Positions 17,184-26,952 of a DNA stretch of 56,268 bases are shown piece after piece. This DNA is from Occultella aeris (lineage in GTDB: Bacteria; Actinomycetota; Actinomycetes; Actinomycetales; Beutenbergiaceae). The DNA is taken from NCBI RefSeq assembly GCF_902703175.1, contig NZ_CACRYJ010000063.1, positions 1-56,268 on the forward strand, read 5' to 3'. Below the pieces are notes generated by a model, which saw only the letters and a list, made by a program, of their open reading frames with translations, ran no database searches and had not been told where the DNA came from. Made by a program: the position numbers and the translations under genes. Positions within the stretch are counted from its first letter, which is position 1. Every line of letters begins with the position of its first letter.

Positions 17184-18842
17184 GTGGCGGGCCGCCGGCC
17201 GCCGTCGCCACCCCCAGAGATCGCGGGCTACACCCACGAACGCCTCCTCGGCTCGGGTGGCTTCGCCGACGTCTTCCTCTACACGCAGCAACTGCCGCGC
17301 CGCTCCGTCGCGGTGAAGGTCATGCTCGCGCACGCCACCAGCCCGCAGGCACGCGAGCAGTTCGTGGCCGAGGCGAACGTGATGGCGCAACTGTCCACGC
17401 ACCCGTCGATCGTGACGATCTACCACGCCGACACCGCCTCGGATGCGCGCCCGTTCCTGGTGATGGAGTACTGCCCGCGCCCGAACCTGTCCGTGCGGTA
17501 CCGCACCGAGCGGATCGGGGTCGCCGAGGCACTGCGGATCGGGGTCCGGCTCGCCGGCGCGATCGAGACCGCGCACCGGGCCGGGATCCTGCACCGGGAC
17601 ATCAAGCCGGCGAACGTCCTCACCACCGACTACGGCTGGCCCGCGCTGACCGACTTCGGCATCTCCGTCGCCACGGACGCGGTCGAGGAGACGGACACCA
17701 TCGGCCTGTCGATCCCGTGGGCTGCGCCCGAGTTCTTCTCCGAGGGCGCCGAGCGCGGCCCCGCGGGCGACATCTACTCGCTCAGCGCCACCATCTACAC
17801 CCTGCTCGCCGGACGGTCGCCGTTCGAGCGCGAGGGCGGCCCCAACGGTGCTCTCGACCTGATCACCCGGATCGAGCGGGATCCGGTGCCGGCGATCGGC
17901 CGCGACGACGTGCCGGAGTCCCTCGGCCAGGTGCTCGCCCGCGGGATGGCCAAGTCCGCCCGGGACAGGTTCGCCACGGCGGCGGACCTCGCCCGCGCGA
18001 TCCAGCGCGTCGAGCAGGAACTGCGCCTGTCGCAGACCACGCTGGACGTGCCGGACACGTCCTGGATCCAGGTCCCGGACAATGTTGGCGAGGACCTGCG
18101 TACCCGGGCCCGTTCGGTGGTCACGGTGAACCCGCAGGCCCCGGCCACCACGGGCGACCCGCTCGCGGGGGAGCGCACCGTGTTGCGTCCGCAGGTGGTG
18201 CCGCAGACCCCGCCCGACGGCGGAACGAGCCGCCCGCAGGCCCCGCACCAGGGCGCGGGGGCGGGTGGGTACGCCCTGCCGGACGCGGGACAGGCGGGTC
18301 AGGCTGGTGGGCCGGGTCAGCACGGCGAGCCCGGAACGGGGCCGCAGCAGGACGCGCGAAGCGACGGCGCCGAGGCGACCCCGGGCCGACCGGGCGCCGC
18401 GAACGCACCCAGCACCCGCCGTCGTTGGCCGGTGTGGGCCGCGGTGGGTGGCGTCATCGCCATCGTGGCCTCGGGGGTCATCATCGGCGCCCTCAACGCC
18501 CCGGATGCGCCGGAGCCGACCCCCACGGTGACCGCGACACCGTCACCGGACGAACCGAGCGCCGCGGCCCACCCGCCCGCGCCGGCGGGCGTAGAGGGGA
18601 CGCGGGAGGCGGATGGGACCGTCACGTTCAGCTGGGCGCCCGTCGAGGACGACGCGGAGGTCACCTACGCCTGGATGTTCACCCGTGGCGCCCCTGCGGA
18701 CGACAGCGGTGAGACACGTGACACGTTCGGCGCCACGTCGGTGAGCGTGCCCGGAGCCGCGGACTATGTTTGTATCAGTGTGATCTCGATATACACCGAG
18801 ACCCGAACCGTTTCGAACGAGAGTGTTGAGGGATGCGCGTAG
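17184..18842 (+). CDS. Transmembrane Ser/Thr protein kinase
   Basis: A 552-aa PknB-type Hanks kinase. The catalytic domain is about residues 12-285: glycine loop GSGGFADV, Lys45 in AVKV, Glu63, catalytic loop HRDIKPAN (137-144, Asp139), DFG at 157-159, and APE in WAAPEFF. A Pro/Gly/Gln-rich juxtamembrane linker precedes one transmembrane helix (about 414-440). The outside domain (about 445-552) is not PASTA; it looks like one fibronectin III-like unit (VTFSWAP, TYAWMF) ending with two cysteines. It probably senses something at the cell surface. GTG immediately follows the upstream TAG, so it is coupled to the FHA gene. Confidence 0.94.
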   Translation: MAGRRPPSPPPEIAGYTHERLLGSGGFADVFLYTQQLPRRSVAVKVMLAHATSPQAREQFVAEANVMAQLSTHPSIVTIYHADTASDARPFLVMEYCPRPNLSVRYRTERIGVAEALRIGVRLAGAIETAHRAGILHRDIKPANVLTTDYGWPALTDFGISVATDAVEETDTIGLSIPWAAPEFFSEGAERGPAGDIYSLSATIYTLLAGRSPFEREGGPNGALDLITRIERDPVPAIGRDDVPESLGQVLARGMAKSARDRFATAADLARAIQRVEQELRLSQTTLDVPDTSWIQVPDNVGEDLRTRARSVVTVNPQAPATTGDPLAGERTVLRPQVVPQTPPDGGTSRPQAPHQGAGAGGYALPDAGQAGQAGGPGQHGEPGTGPQQDARSDGAEATPGRPGAANAPSTRRRWPVWAAVGGVIAIVASGVIIGALNAPDAPEPTPTVTATPSPDEPSAAAHPPAPAGVEGTREADGTVTFSWAPVEDDAEVTYAWMFTRGAPADDSGETRDTFGATSVSVPGAADYVCISVISIYTETRTVSNESVEGCA

Positions 18843-18867
18843 TGCGGCGCAACGATGGGGGCCCCAG

Positions 18868-19638
18868 ATGAGCATGCAGGTGGAATTCTGTGGCGAATGG
18901 TTCGGCGTCGAGGAGGATGACACCTTCCAGATCGGCCGCGAGGGCAACCTCGAGATCGACGACAACCCGTACCTGCACCGCCGGTTCCTGACGATCTCCC
19001 ACCACGATGACCTGTGGTGGCTGGAGAACGTCGGCAGCCGGCTCTCGGCGACCGTGTCCGACTCCGACGGCAACATGCAGGCCTGGCTCGCGCCCGGTGC
19101 GCGACTGCCGCTGGTGTTCGCGCACACGACGGTGCTGTTCACGGCCGGACCGACCACCTATGAGCTCGGCATCGTCGGCGACTCGCCCACGTTCGAGTCC
19201 TCCACTCCCGAGCGGACGCAGGTCGGCGAGACCACGATCGGGCCGGTCACGCTCACCGAGTCACAGAAGCTGCTCATCATCGCGCTCGCCGAACCGGTGC
19301 TGCGCGGAAGGGGCTCGACGGCGTCCATCCCCACCTCCGCGCAGGCGGCCGCCCGGCTCGGCTGGGTCATCACCCGGTTCAACCGGAAGCTCGACAACGT
19401 CTGCGAGAAGCTGTCCCGGCACGGCGTGCGCGGGCTGCGCGGCGGGCAGCAGCAATTGGCCGTGAACCGTCGGGCCCGGCTCGTCGAGCACGCCGTCGCA
19501 TCCCGGATCGTGGTGGCCGCGGACCTGGACCTCCTCGAGGCGAACGCCGAGGCGCACGCCGCCGAGCAGGCCGAGAAGGCGGAACAGGCCGAGAAGGAGA
19601 AGGCCGCGAGCGCGGCGAGCGCCACGAGCGCCACCTGA
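18868..19638 (+). CDS. FHA-domain protein with putative C-terminal helix-turn-helix
   Basis: A 256-aa protein. An FHA-like domain spans about 5-100 (FQIGREGNLEIDDNPYLHRR, LWWLENVG), although the second half diverges from the standard consensus. From about 125 to 215 there is a helical region (TESQKLLIIALAEPVLRG, IPTSAQAAARLGWVITRF, KLDNVCEKLSRHGVRGLRGG) that reads like a winged helix-turn-helix. The end is an Ala/Glu/Lys coiled-coil-like tail. It may be a phosphorylation-responsive regulator or scaffold for the kinase next to it. It ends 170 bp before the giant surface-protein gene, whose promoter contains a palindrome that this protein could bind; that link is inference. ATG 18868 follows GGGG weakly. 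Confidence 0.82.
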   Translation: MSMQVEFCGEWFGVEEDDTFQIGREGNLEIDDNPYLHRRFLTISHHDDLWWLENVGSRLSATVSDSDGNMQAWLAPGARLPLVFAHTTVLFTAGPTTYELGIVGDSPTFESSTPERTQVGETTIGPVTLTESQKLLIIALAEPVLRGRGSTASIPTSAQAAARLGWVITRFNRKLDNVCEKLSRHGVRGLRGGQQQLAVNRRARLVEHAVASRIVVAADLDLLEANAEAHAAEQAEKAEQAEKEKAASAASATSAT

Positions 19639-19700
19639 GCCTTCGCGACCGCCGGGCCGGGCCGATTCGGCACCGGTTCGACGCGGTGTGACCGAGATCG

Positions 19701-19778
19701 CGCCCGATCGGGCGTCTCACCCTTGGGCGCACTCAGCAGCGGCAGGTACCCTATGCCCCGGAGACTCGGCCAGTCTCC
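19701..19778 (+). promoter_or_regulatory. Promoter region of the giant surface protein gene
   Basis: A perfect 14-nt palindrome CGCCCGATCGGGCG (19701-19714) lies just upstream of a -35-like TTGGGC (19723-19728). After 18 bp comes the -10 TACCCT (19747-19752). The likely transcription start coincides with a perfect hairpin GGAGACT-N5-AGTCTCC (19760-19778). A GTGGGGGGA ribosome-binding site precedes the TTG start. The palindrome could be an operator and the hairpin could stabilise the 5' end. Confidence 0.6.
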
Positions 19779-19808
19779 GACGAATCCGGTACCTGTGGGG
19801 GGACAACC

Positions 19809-22800
19809 TTGAGACTGACGTCACGTCTGGCGCGCAACAAGCGCCAGATCGCGAGCGCCACCGTGATCTCCCTCGTGGTCGGCACGGTCGTCGCACTCAG
19901 CCTCAACTACGAGGGTGTCGCCACGGCCGACGTCGAGCTCAACGACGGCGGGGTCTGGGTCTCGAACAACAACAGTATCCTCGTCGGCCGGCTGAACTAC
20001 CCGATCGAGGCGATCGACGCGAGCCTTGCGGCGCCGGGTTCCAACATCGATGTGCTGCAGCGCGAGGACGTCGTGTTCCTGCGCGACCTGAACTCGAACA
20101 CCCTGCAGCGGGTCTCGACCGCGAACGTGGCCGTCGGTGGCGGCGTGGTCCAGCTGCCGTCCGGCTCGACCGTCGGCCTTGGTGACGACACGCTCGGCGT
20201 GCTCATCGAGGAGACCGGGGAGTACCGGGTCCTCGGCCTGGACCAGCTCGCCGTGCTCGAGGAGTCGACCGAGGATCCGACCGCCGTCCTCGGTGAGGGC
20301 GCCGTGCAGGCCGTGGCCGACGACGGCACCGCCTTCGGCCTGGATGTCCTCGACGGCACCCTGCACACGTTCACTGCGCAGGGCCGGGCCGCCGGTGACG
20401 AACCCGAGGTCGCCGAGATCGACTCCGAACTCCTCAGCGGCGCGGACGTGCAGATGACCGCGGTCGGCACCGACCCGGTGATCCTCGCCTACGCCGAGGA
20501 CGACGGCAGCCTGACCCTCCTGCAGCCCGGCCGGGACGCCGTCGACCTGTCCGGCCTGGATATCGACGCGGCCTCCGCGACGCTGCAGAGCGTCAGCCCG
20601 AGCGGCGACTCGGTGGCCCTGGCCACCTCCGACGCACTCGTGCGGGTTCCGTTGCGGGGCGGTGACCCCGTGGTGCTGCCGGTCGAGACCCCGGGAGAGC
20701 CGGCCGCGCCGATGCAGATCTCCGGGTGCACCCACGGCGCCTGGGCCGGAGGCGCGGGCACCTACCTGCGCACCTGCGGCGACGCGGCACCCGTCGAGCT
20801 CCCGATCGACGGGGTTACCGGCGGCGAGCTGAAGTTCCGCACCAACCGCGGCCACGTGGTCCTCAACGAGCTCAGTAGCGGCAACTCCTGGATGATCGAG
20901 GACGCCCTCATCCTGGTCGACAACTGGGAGGACGTCACCCCTCCGCAGGACCAGGAGGAGGAAGAGGAGGAGTCCCAGGACCTCGAGCAGCAGGAGGTCC
21001 CACTGGACCGCGAAGCCGAGAACCGGCCCCCGTCGGCCGAGCCGGACTCGTTCGGGGTGCGCGCCGGCGCGACGGTCGTGCTGCCGGTCCTGGAGAACGA
21101 CTCCGATCCGGACGGTGACCTGCTGATCGCGTCGGCGTTCGACGCCGTCCCGGAGACGTTCGGTACCGTCGAGGCGATCCTCGGTGGGCGGGCCCTGCAG
21201 ATCCGGGTGGCCGACGGCGCCAGCGGCTCCGCGAGCTTCCAGTACACGGCCGACGACGGTCGTACCGGAGGGACCGACACCGCCACGGTCGAGCTGACCG
21301 TGCAGCCGAACTCGGTGAACAGTGCTCCCGAGCAGCAGAAGGAGATCACGGCGCGGGTGGCCGCCGGGCAGAGCGTCACGGTGAACGTGATGAACGACGT
21401 GCGCGACCCCGAGGGCGACTCGATGTTCGTCGAGGGCACGCGGGAGGCCGCCGGCCTCGTGGTGCTGGCCAACCCGAACGGTTCGGTCACGATCACCGAT
21501 CCGGGTCTTGCCACCGGGATCAAGCAGGTCGTCGTGCTGGTCAGCGACGGCCGGGACACCGCCGAGGTGACCATCGACGTCGAGGTGCTCCCGGACGCGC
21601 CGGCGCCACCGCAGGCGGTGTTCGACTTCGCCACGGCGTTCGTCGGCGAGACCATCACGGTCAAGCCCCTGGTGAACGACCTCGACCCGAACAACCGGCC
21701 GCTGCGTATGTCGAACGTGACCGCGGACAACGGCGGCCCCGTCATCGTCCCGGACATGGACGGCGGCACGTTCACGTTCACCGCGGAGGCAGCGGGGGAC
21801 TACTACCTGACCTACATCCTCGCCGACGACGACGGCCAACAGTCCACCGGCCTGATCCGCGTGAACGTGCGGGCACCGGAGGAGACCCCGCCGATCGCGG
21901 TGGCGGACACCGCCCTGCTGCCGCCACTGGGTTCCGTGCTCGTGGACGTCCTGCAGAACGACTCCGACCCCAACGGCGGGGTGCTCGCCGTGCAGCAGAT
22001 CGACGTCCCGAACATCCCTGGCCTGCAGGTCGCCGTGCTCGAGCACCGGATCCTGCGGGTCACCGCGACCCGGACCGTGAGCGCGCCGTTCACCATCGGC
22101 TACACGGTCTCCAACGGTCTCGCCAGCTCGCCAGGCCAGGTGCAGGTGCTCCCGATGACGGGCACCGACGTCTCCCAGCCGCCGGTGGCCGAGGAGGACG
22201 TCGCCCGGGTCCGCGCCGGGGACCACGTGACCATCCCGGTCCTGGCCAACGACACCCACCCGAACGGCCTCACCTTCGAACTCGTCCCCGAGCTCGAGGA
22301 GGCCCCGGCGCAGGGCCAGGGCCTGATGTTCGTGGCCGGTGACGTGGTCCGGTTCCAGGCCCCGGCCGAGGCAGGCACCGTGACCGCCGTCTACACGATC
22401 GTGGACGAGGCCGGCCGGGTCGGCTCGGCCCGGATCACCATCTATGTGCAGGCACGTTCCGACGACGCGAACGGCCCGCCGGTGCCCGAGCCGGTGGAGA
22501 CCCGGGCGTTCTCCGGGGAGCGGATCCGGATCCCGATCAACACCTACGGGATCGACCCGGACGGCGACTCCGTGCAGCTGCTCGGCGTCAACGAGGGGCC
22601 CCAGCTCGGCCGGATCGTGGCGACCGGACCGACCTACCTCGACTACCAGCCGTACACGGACTCCGCCGGCACGGACACCTTCAGCTACACGGTCCGGGAC
22701 CGGCTCGGCCTCGTCGCGACCGCGCCGATCACGGTCGGCGTGATCCCGCCGCCGGACTCCAACCGGGACCCGGTGGCCGTGCCGGACGAGATCACCGTGC

Positions 22801-25800
22801 GACCCGGGCGTGCGATCCAGGCGGACCCGCTCGCGAACGACACCGACCCCGACGGCGACCAGCTGTACTTCGACGACCCCGCGTTCGCCGACATGGGCGG
22901 GCTCGAGCTGTCCCTCGTGGACGGCCGGGTCGCGTTCGACTCCCCGACGGAGCCCGGCACCTACATCGTCACCTACAACGTGACGGACCGGCACGGCGGC
23001 TCCGACACCGGTGCGCTCACCGTGATCGTCGACCCCGACCACGCCCCGCAGCCCCCGGTGGCGGTCGACGACGTGGTCCCGGCCAGTGCGATCCTCGGCG
23101 AGACCGTCGTGGATGTGATCGTGCTGGAGAACGACACCGACCCGGACGGGTCCGTCGAGGGCCTGGACGTCTCGATCCCGGCCGGCAACGACTCCGCCCA
23201 GGCCGTCGGGAACAACGTCCGGATCCAGCTCGCGGACAGCCGTCAGGTGGTCACCTACCAGGTGACGGACGAGGACGGACTGAGCTCCTACGCGTTCATC
23301 GACGTACCCGGGCTGCTCGACACCGGCCCGGTGCTGCGGCCGGACGCGCCGGCGATCGAAGTGCTGGCCGGCGAGCGTATCGACCTGCCGCTCGAGGACT
23401 ACGTGGTCGCGCTCAGTGGCGACCCGGTGCAGCTCGCGGACACCACCAACGCACGGGCCACGAACTCCGACGGGTCGAACCCGGTCGTGGACGCGACCAC
23501 GCTGCAGTACACGTCGGATCCGAACTACGTGGGCGCCGCGTCCCTGACGTTCGAGGTGACCGACGCCGCGGACATCAACGCCGACGGCATCCTGACGTCG
23601 GTGCTCACGCTCGACATCACCGTCACCTCCGACGAGAACAAGCCGCCGCGGATGCGGGCCGGCTCCCTGTCCGCCGAGGTCGGCGGCGAGGAGGTCTCGC
23701 TCGACCTGTCCCGGCTGGCGGAGGACCCCGACGGCGACTCCGGGCTCCTCGACTACACGATCGTCGATCAGGTCGACGGGTTCGACGCCGAGATCACCGA
23801 CGGCGTGATCCTCACCGTCAGCGCCCACGACGACACCGCCAAGGGCGCGGTCGTCGACCTGATCATCAGCGTCACCGACGGCGAGAGTGAGCCGGTCACC
23901 GGCACCGTCACCCTGACGGCGACGGGGAGCACCCGCGAGCTGATCGTCGCCAACGACGACGACGCGGGTGAGATCCACCAGGGCGAGTCCACCGGCGTGG
24001 ACGTCCTGGCGAACGACTCGAACCCGTTCCCCGACCAAGAGCGCACGATCCTGAGTGCGCAGGTGATCCAGGGCTCCGGGACGGCCACGGTCTCGGGCAA
24101 CCAGGTGGTCATCACGCCGGCCCCCGAGTACAACGGACGGCTGCTCGCCAGCTACACCGTGGTGGACGTGACGGGGGACCCCGACCGCGTCGTCGAGGCC
24201 CAGATCAGCGCCGCGGTGCTCGGCCGGCCGGACCCGCCGTACGTGCCGCTCGTGGAGTCCGAGGGCAACCGCGAGGTGGTCCTGTCCTGGACCGCCCCGA
24301 ACGACAACGGCGCGCCGATCACTGGCTACACCGTCTCCGGTGGCGGGGTGAGCCAGACCTGCGCGACCACCACCTGCACCATCGGTGGCCTGACGAACGG
24401 AAACGTGTACTCGTTCACCGTCGTGGCGACCAACGAGGTGGGGGACTCCGACGCGAGCGCAGCCTCGCGGGAGGCCATCCCCGACGTGAAGCCGGAGCAG
24501 CCGGCACCGCCGACCCTTGAGTACGGCGACGGCGAGCTCGTGGTGAACTGGACCCCGCCGGTCAACGAGGGCACCCCGATCACCAGCTACGACGTGCAGA
24601 TCTCCCCGGCCACGGGTGGTACCAGCCAGCAGTCGGTGACCGGCACCTCGATGACGTGGACCGGGCTGACGAACGGCCAGACCTACACGTTCCGGGTGCG
24701 TGCCATCAACGACGCGCCCGATCCCGGCGACTGGTCCGGCTGGTCCCAGGGCGAGTACCCGTCCGGACCGCCGCTGCAGCCGGCGGCCCCGCAGGCGAAC
24801 CGGGTCGACGACCCCGACGGGCGTCGACTGACGGTCAGCTGGACGCCGCCGAACAACAACGGTGACGCGATCAGCGCGTATTACCTGACCGTGATCCAGG
24901 ACGGGAACCCCGGGGCCCCGATCAGCTTGTCCGGTTCGGTCACCTCCCGCGAGGTGCAGGTGGACAACGGCCACGACTACACGTTCACCGTGGTCGCGGA
25001 GAACCGGTCCGGCCCGTCTCCGGCGTCCGCGCCGTCGAACCGGGTGACCTCCTTCGGGCAGCCGGGTCAGGTCACAGGGGTCAGCGCGGCGCCCACGGGT
25101 CAGGATCAGCGGGCGACGGTGAGCCACGGGGTGCCGGCGGACAACGGGCAGGCGATCGGCCGGTACGAGTACAGCCTCTCCGGGGGCGGCGCCCAGTCGC
25201 TGCCGAGCAGCGGTGTCATCACCGTGCCCGCCGACGGCACGTCGTACACGGTGCGAGTGCGTGCCTGCAACAACTACTGCGGGGCGTGGAGCGCGGCGTC
25301 GGGGTCGTTCTCGACATACGGTCCGCCGAGTGCCAGCGGTGTGAATATCACCTCCTCCGCGAACGGGCAACGGGTCAACTTCTCCTGGACGGCACCCGCG
25401 TCCGACAACGGCGCACAGATCACCGCGACTCGGTGGCGGTGGGGAACGTCGGGTGCCTGGACCACCGTGAGCGGCCGCACCGGTTCCGCCACCAGGACGG
25501 GCAACTGGGAGCAGGAACACACCCTGCAGGTTGAGGTCCAGAACGAACACCAGCAGTGGAGTACGAACACGGCCCAGAAGACCCAACGGGCCGGTGCGGA
25601 CCCGACGCCGCCGGTGTCGATCAACGTCGTGCATGGCAATCCGATCACCTGCGAACAAGGTGGCGGCAGCTGCTATGAGATCCGCATCAATTACCAGAAC
25701 CTGCCCTCCGATAACTATGCAATCTCGTTCTACTCCAGCGGTGCTACCGGGTGCTCCATCGACCGCAACTACGCGGGGCGGTCACTGAGCGGCACCGGCA

Positions 25801-25901
25801 ACGTGGTGCCGGGCGCGCACTATGGGCAGGGTTGTGGTGGGCAGATCCACTGGACCCTGAACGGGAACAGCCACGACTACAACGGCACGAGCAACTGGTA
25901 G
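19809..25901 (+). CDS. Giant cell-surface protein: Ig/cadherin-like repeats plus fibronectin III repeats
   Basis: A 2030-aa protein. A basic N-terminus and one signal-anchor helix (about 14-33) hold it in the membrane. About 40-370 is a beta-rich region with repeated strand-turn units, possibly a propeller. An acidic Glu-run linker follows (about 380-405). About 407-1470 holds roughly 11 tandem modules, most marked by NDSDPDGD-like loops (LENDSDPDGDLL, LANDTDPDGDQL, LENDTDPDGS), the calcium-type loop of bacterial cadherin/Ig-like repeats. About 1474-1930 is five FN3 modules (LSWTAPNDNG, VNWTPP, VSWTPPNNNG and others). The last 100 residues form a separate Cys-containing domain. There is no LPXTG signal. 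Probably an adhesin or wall-spanning fibre. TTG start with a strong ribosome-binding site. Upstream of moxR by 51 bp. Confidence 0.92.
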   Translation: MRLTSRLARNKRQIASATVISLVVGTVVALSLNYEGVATADVELNDGGVWVSNNNSILVGRLNYPIEAIDASLAAPGSNIDVLQREDVVFLRDLNSNTLQRVSTANVAVGGGVVQLPSGSTVGLGDDTLGVLIEETGEYRVLGLDQLAVLEESTEDPTAVLGEGAVQAVADDGTAFGLDVLDGTLHTFTAQGRAAGDEPEVAEIDSELLSGADVQMTAVGTDPVILAYAEDDGSLTLLQPGRDAVDLSGLDIDAASATLQSVSPSGDSVALATSDALVRVPLRGGDPVVLPVETPGEPAAPMQISGCTHGAWAGGAGTYLRTCGDAAPVELPIDGVTGGELKFRTNRGHVVLNELSSGNSWMIEDALILVDNWEDVTPPQDQEEEEEESQDLEQQEVPLDREAENRPPSAEPDSFGVRAGATVVLPVLENDSDPDGDLLIASAFDAVPETFGTVEAILGGRALQIRVADGASGSASFQYTADDGRTGGTDTATVELTVQPNSVNSAPEQQKEITARVAAGQSVTVNVMNDVRDPEGDSMFVEGTREAAGLVVLANPNGSVTITDPGLATGIKQVVVLVSDGRDTAEVTIDVEVLPDAPAPPQAVFDFATAFVGETITVKPLVNDLDPNNRPLRMSNVTADNGGPVIVPDMDGGTFTFTAEAAGDYYLTYILADDDGQQSTGLIRVNVRAPEETPPIAVADTALLPPLGSVLVDVLQNDSDPNGGVLAVQQIDVPNIPGLQVAVLEHRILRVTATRTVSAPFTIGYTVSNGLASSPGQVQVLPMTGTDVSQPPVAEEDVARVRAGDHVTIPVLANDTHPNGLTFELVPELEEAPAQGQGLMFVAGDVVRFQAPAEAGTVTAVYTIVDEAGRVGSARITIYVQARSDDANGPPVPEPVETRAFSGERIRIPINTYGIDPDGDSVQLLGVNEGPQLGRIVATGPTYLDYQPYTDSAGTDTFSYTVRDRLGLVATAPITVGVIPPPDSNRDPVAVPDEITVRPGRAIQADPLANDTDPDGDQLYFDDPAFADMGGLELSLVDGRVAFDSPTEPGTYIVTYNVTDRHGGSDTGALTVIVDPDHAPQPPVAVDDVVPASAILGETVVDVIVLENDTDPDGSVEGLDVSIPAGNDSAQAVGNNVRIQLADSRQVVTYQVTDEDGLSSYAFIDVPGLLDTGPVLRPDAPAIEVLAGERIDLPLEDYVVALSGDPVQLADTTNARATNSDGSNPVVDATTLQYTSDPNYVGAASLTFEVTDAADINADGILTSVLTLDITVTSDENKPPRMRAGSLSAEVGGEEVSLDLSRLAEDPDGDSGLLDYTIVDQVDGFDAEITDGVILTVSAHDDTAKGAVVDLIISVTDGESEPVTGTVTLTATGSTRELIVANDDDAGEIHQGESTGVDVLANDSNPFPDQERTILSAQVIQGSGTATVSGNQVVITPAPEYNGRLLASYTVVDVTGDPDRVVEAQISAAVLGRPDPPYVPLVESEGNREVVLSWTAPNDNGAPITGYTVSGGGVSQTCATTTCTIGGLTNGNVYSFTVVATNEVGDSDASAASREAIPDVKPEQPAPPTLEYGDGELVVNWTPPVNEGTPITSYDVQISPATGGTSQQSVTGTSMTWTGLTNGQTYTFRVRAINDAPDPGDWSGWSQGEYPSGPPLQPAAPQANRVDDPDGRRLTVSWTPPNNNGDAISAYYLTVIQDGNPGAPISLSGSVTSREVQVDNGHDYTFTVVAENRSGPSPASAPSNRVTSFGQPGQVTGVSAAPTGQDQRATVSHGVPADNGQAIGRYEYSLSGGGAQSLPSSGVITVPADGTSYTVRVRACNNYCGAWSAASGSFSTYGPPSASGVNITSSANGQRVNFSWTAPASDNGAQITATRWRWGTSGAWTTVSGRTGSATRTGNWEQEHTLQVEVQNEHQQWSTNTAQKTQRAGADPTPPVSINVVHGNPITCEQGGGSCYEIRINYQNLPSDNYAISFYSSGATGCSIDRNYAGRSLSGTGNVVPGAHYGQGCGGQIHWTLNGNSHDYNGTSNW

Positions 25902-25952
25902 CTGGGTCACGCCCGACCCGCTCCGACCAACCGATCACCCTCAGAAGGACTC

Positions 25953-26951
25953 ATGACCGCAACTGATACCCGCGCCCCCCTGACCGCCGAACAGGCGGGC
26001 TGGTTCGCGGAGACCTTCGAACGGCTGGTCGGCAACGTCTCCCAGGCGGTGCTCGGCAAGCCGCACGTGGTGCGCCTGGCGTTCACGTGCCTGCTCAGCA
26101 GCGGGCACCTGCTCCTGGAGGACTACCCGGGCACCGGCAAGACGTCCCTGGCCCGCGCCCTCGCGGCGACCGTGCAGGCCTCGCACAGCCGGATCCAGTT
26201 CACCCCGGACCTGCTGCCCTCTGACGTCACCGGCGTGACGATCTACGACCAGGAGTCCCACCAGTTCCAGTTCCACAAGGGGCCGATCTTCGCCTCCGTC
26301 GTCCTCGCGGACGAGATCAACCGGGCCTCCCCGAAGACACAGTCCGCGCTCCTGGAGGTCATGGAGGAGGGCCGGGTCACGGTCGACGGCATCCCGCACG
26401 AGGTGGGCCGCCCGTTCATCGTGCTGGCCACCCAGAACCCGATCGAGCAGGCCGGCACCTACCGGCTGCCCGAGGCCCAGCTGGACAGGTTCCTGATGCG
26501 TTCCTCCATCGGCTACCCGGACACCGACGCCACGATCGCGATCCTGGCCGGGAGCGCGATCCGGGACCGTTCGGCCACCCTGAGCCCGGTGATCACCGGC
26601 TCGGCCGTGGTGGACATGTCCGACCTCGCCGCCTCGGTCTACGTCGACCCGGCCGTGCTCTCCTACGTCACGCAGATCGCCGAGGCCACCCGCCGTGCCC
26701 CGGAGATCGCCCTCGGGGTGTCCGTGCGTGGGGCGCTCTCACTGGTCCGCGCCGCCAAGACCTGGGCCGCCTCGCAGGGCCGCCACTACGTTATCCCGGA
26801 CGACGTCAAGACCCTCGCCGAGCCCGTGCTCGCGCACCGGCTGGTCCTGGACGCCGAGGCCGAGTTCGAGGGTGCCCAGGCCGGGACCTCGCTGACCCGC
26901 ATCCTCGCCGAGGTGGCACCGCCGGCGCAGCGGGCATCGGTGACCTCCTGA
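25953..26951 (+). CDS. MoxR-family AAA+ ATPase
   Basis: A 332-aa MoxR ATPase. Walker A is GTGKTSLARAL in LEDYPGTGKTS, Walker B region VVLADEINRASPKTQSALLE, sensor 1 ATQNPIEQAGTYRLPEAQLDRF, and a C-terminal lid with GVSVRGALSLVRAAK. MoxR proteins act with DUF58/VWA partners as chaperone-like machines in assembling secreted or membrane complexes. ATG at 25953 has AGAAGGA at 5-6 nt. One base separates it from the DUF58 gene. The gene follows the surface protein, suggesting that this protein is a client. Confidence 0.95.
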   Translation: MTATDTRAPLTAEQAGWFAETFERLVGNVSQAVLGKPHVVRLAFTCLLSSGHLLLEDYPGTGKTSLARALAATVQASHSRIQFTPDLLPSDVTGVTIYDQESHQFQFHKGPIFASVVLADEINRASPKTQSALLEVMEEGRVTVDGIPHEVGRPFIVLATQNPIEQAGTYRLPEAQLDRFLMRSSIGYPDTDATIAILAGSAIRDRSATLSPVITGSAVVDMSDLAASVYVDPAVLSYVTQIAEATRRAPEIALGVSVRGALSLVRAAKTWAASQGRHYVIPDDVKTLAEPVLAHRLVLDAEAEFEGAQAGTSLTRILAEVAPPAQRASVTS

Positions 26952-26952
26952 C

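Noticed and set aside
18570-18842. PASTA domain on the kinase
   Set aside because: The segment lacks the repeated PASTA pattern and looks like a single FN3-type unit.
19821-25658. A 1945-aa open frame antisense to the giant surface protein
   Set aside because: Long antisense frames are expected where GC3 is high. It has low-complexity His/Arg/Val/Gly composition, no motif, and the plus strand shows clear domain repeats.
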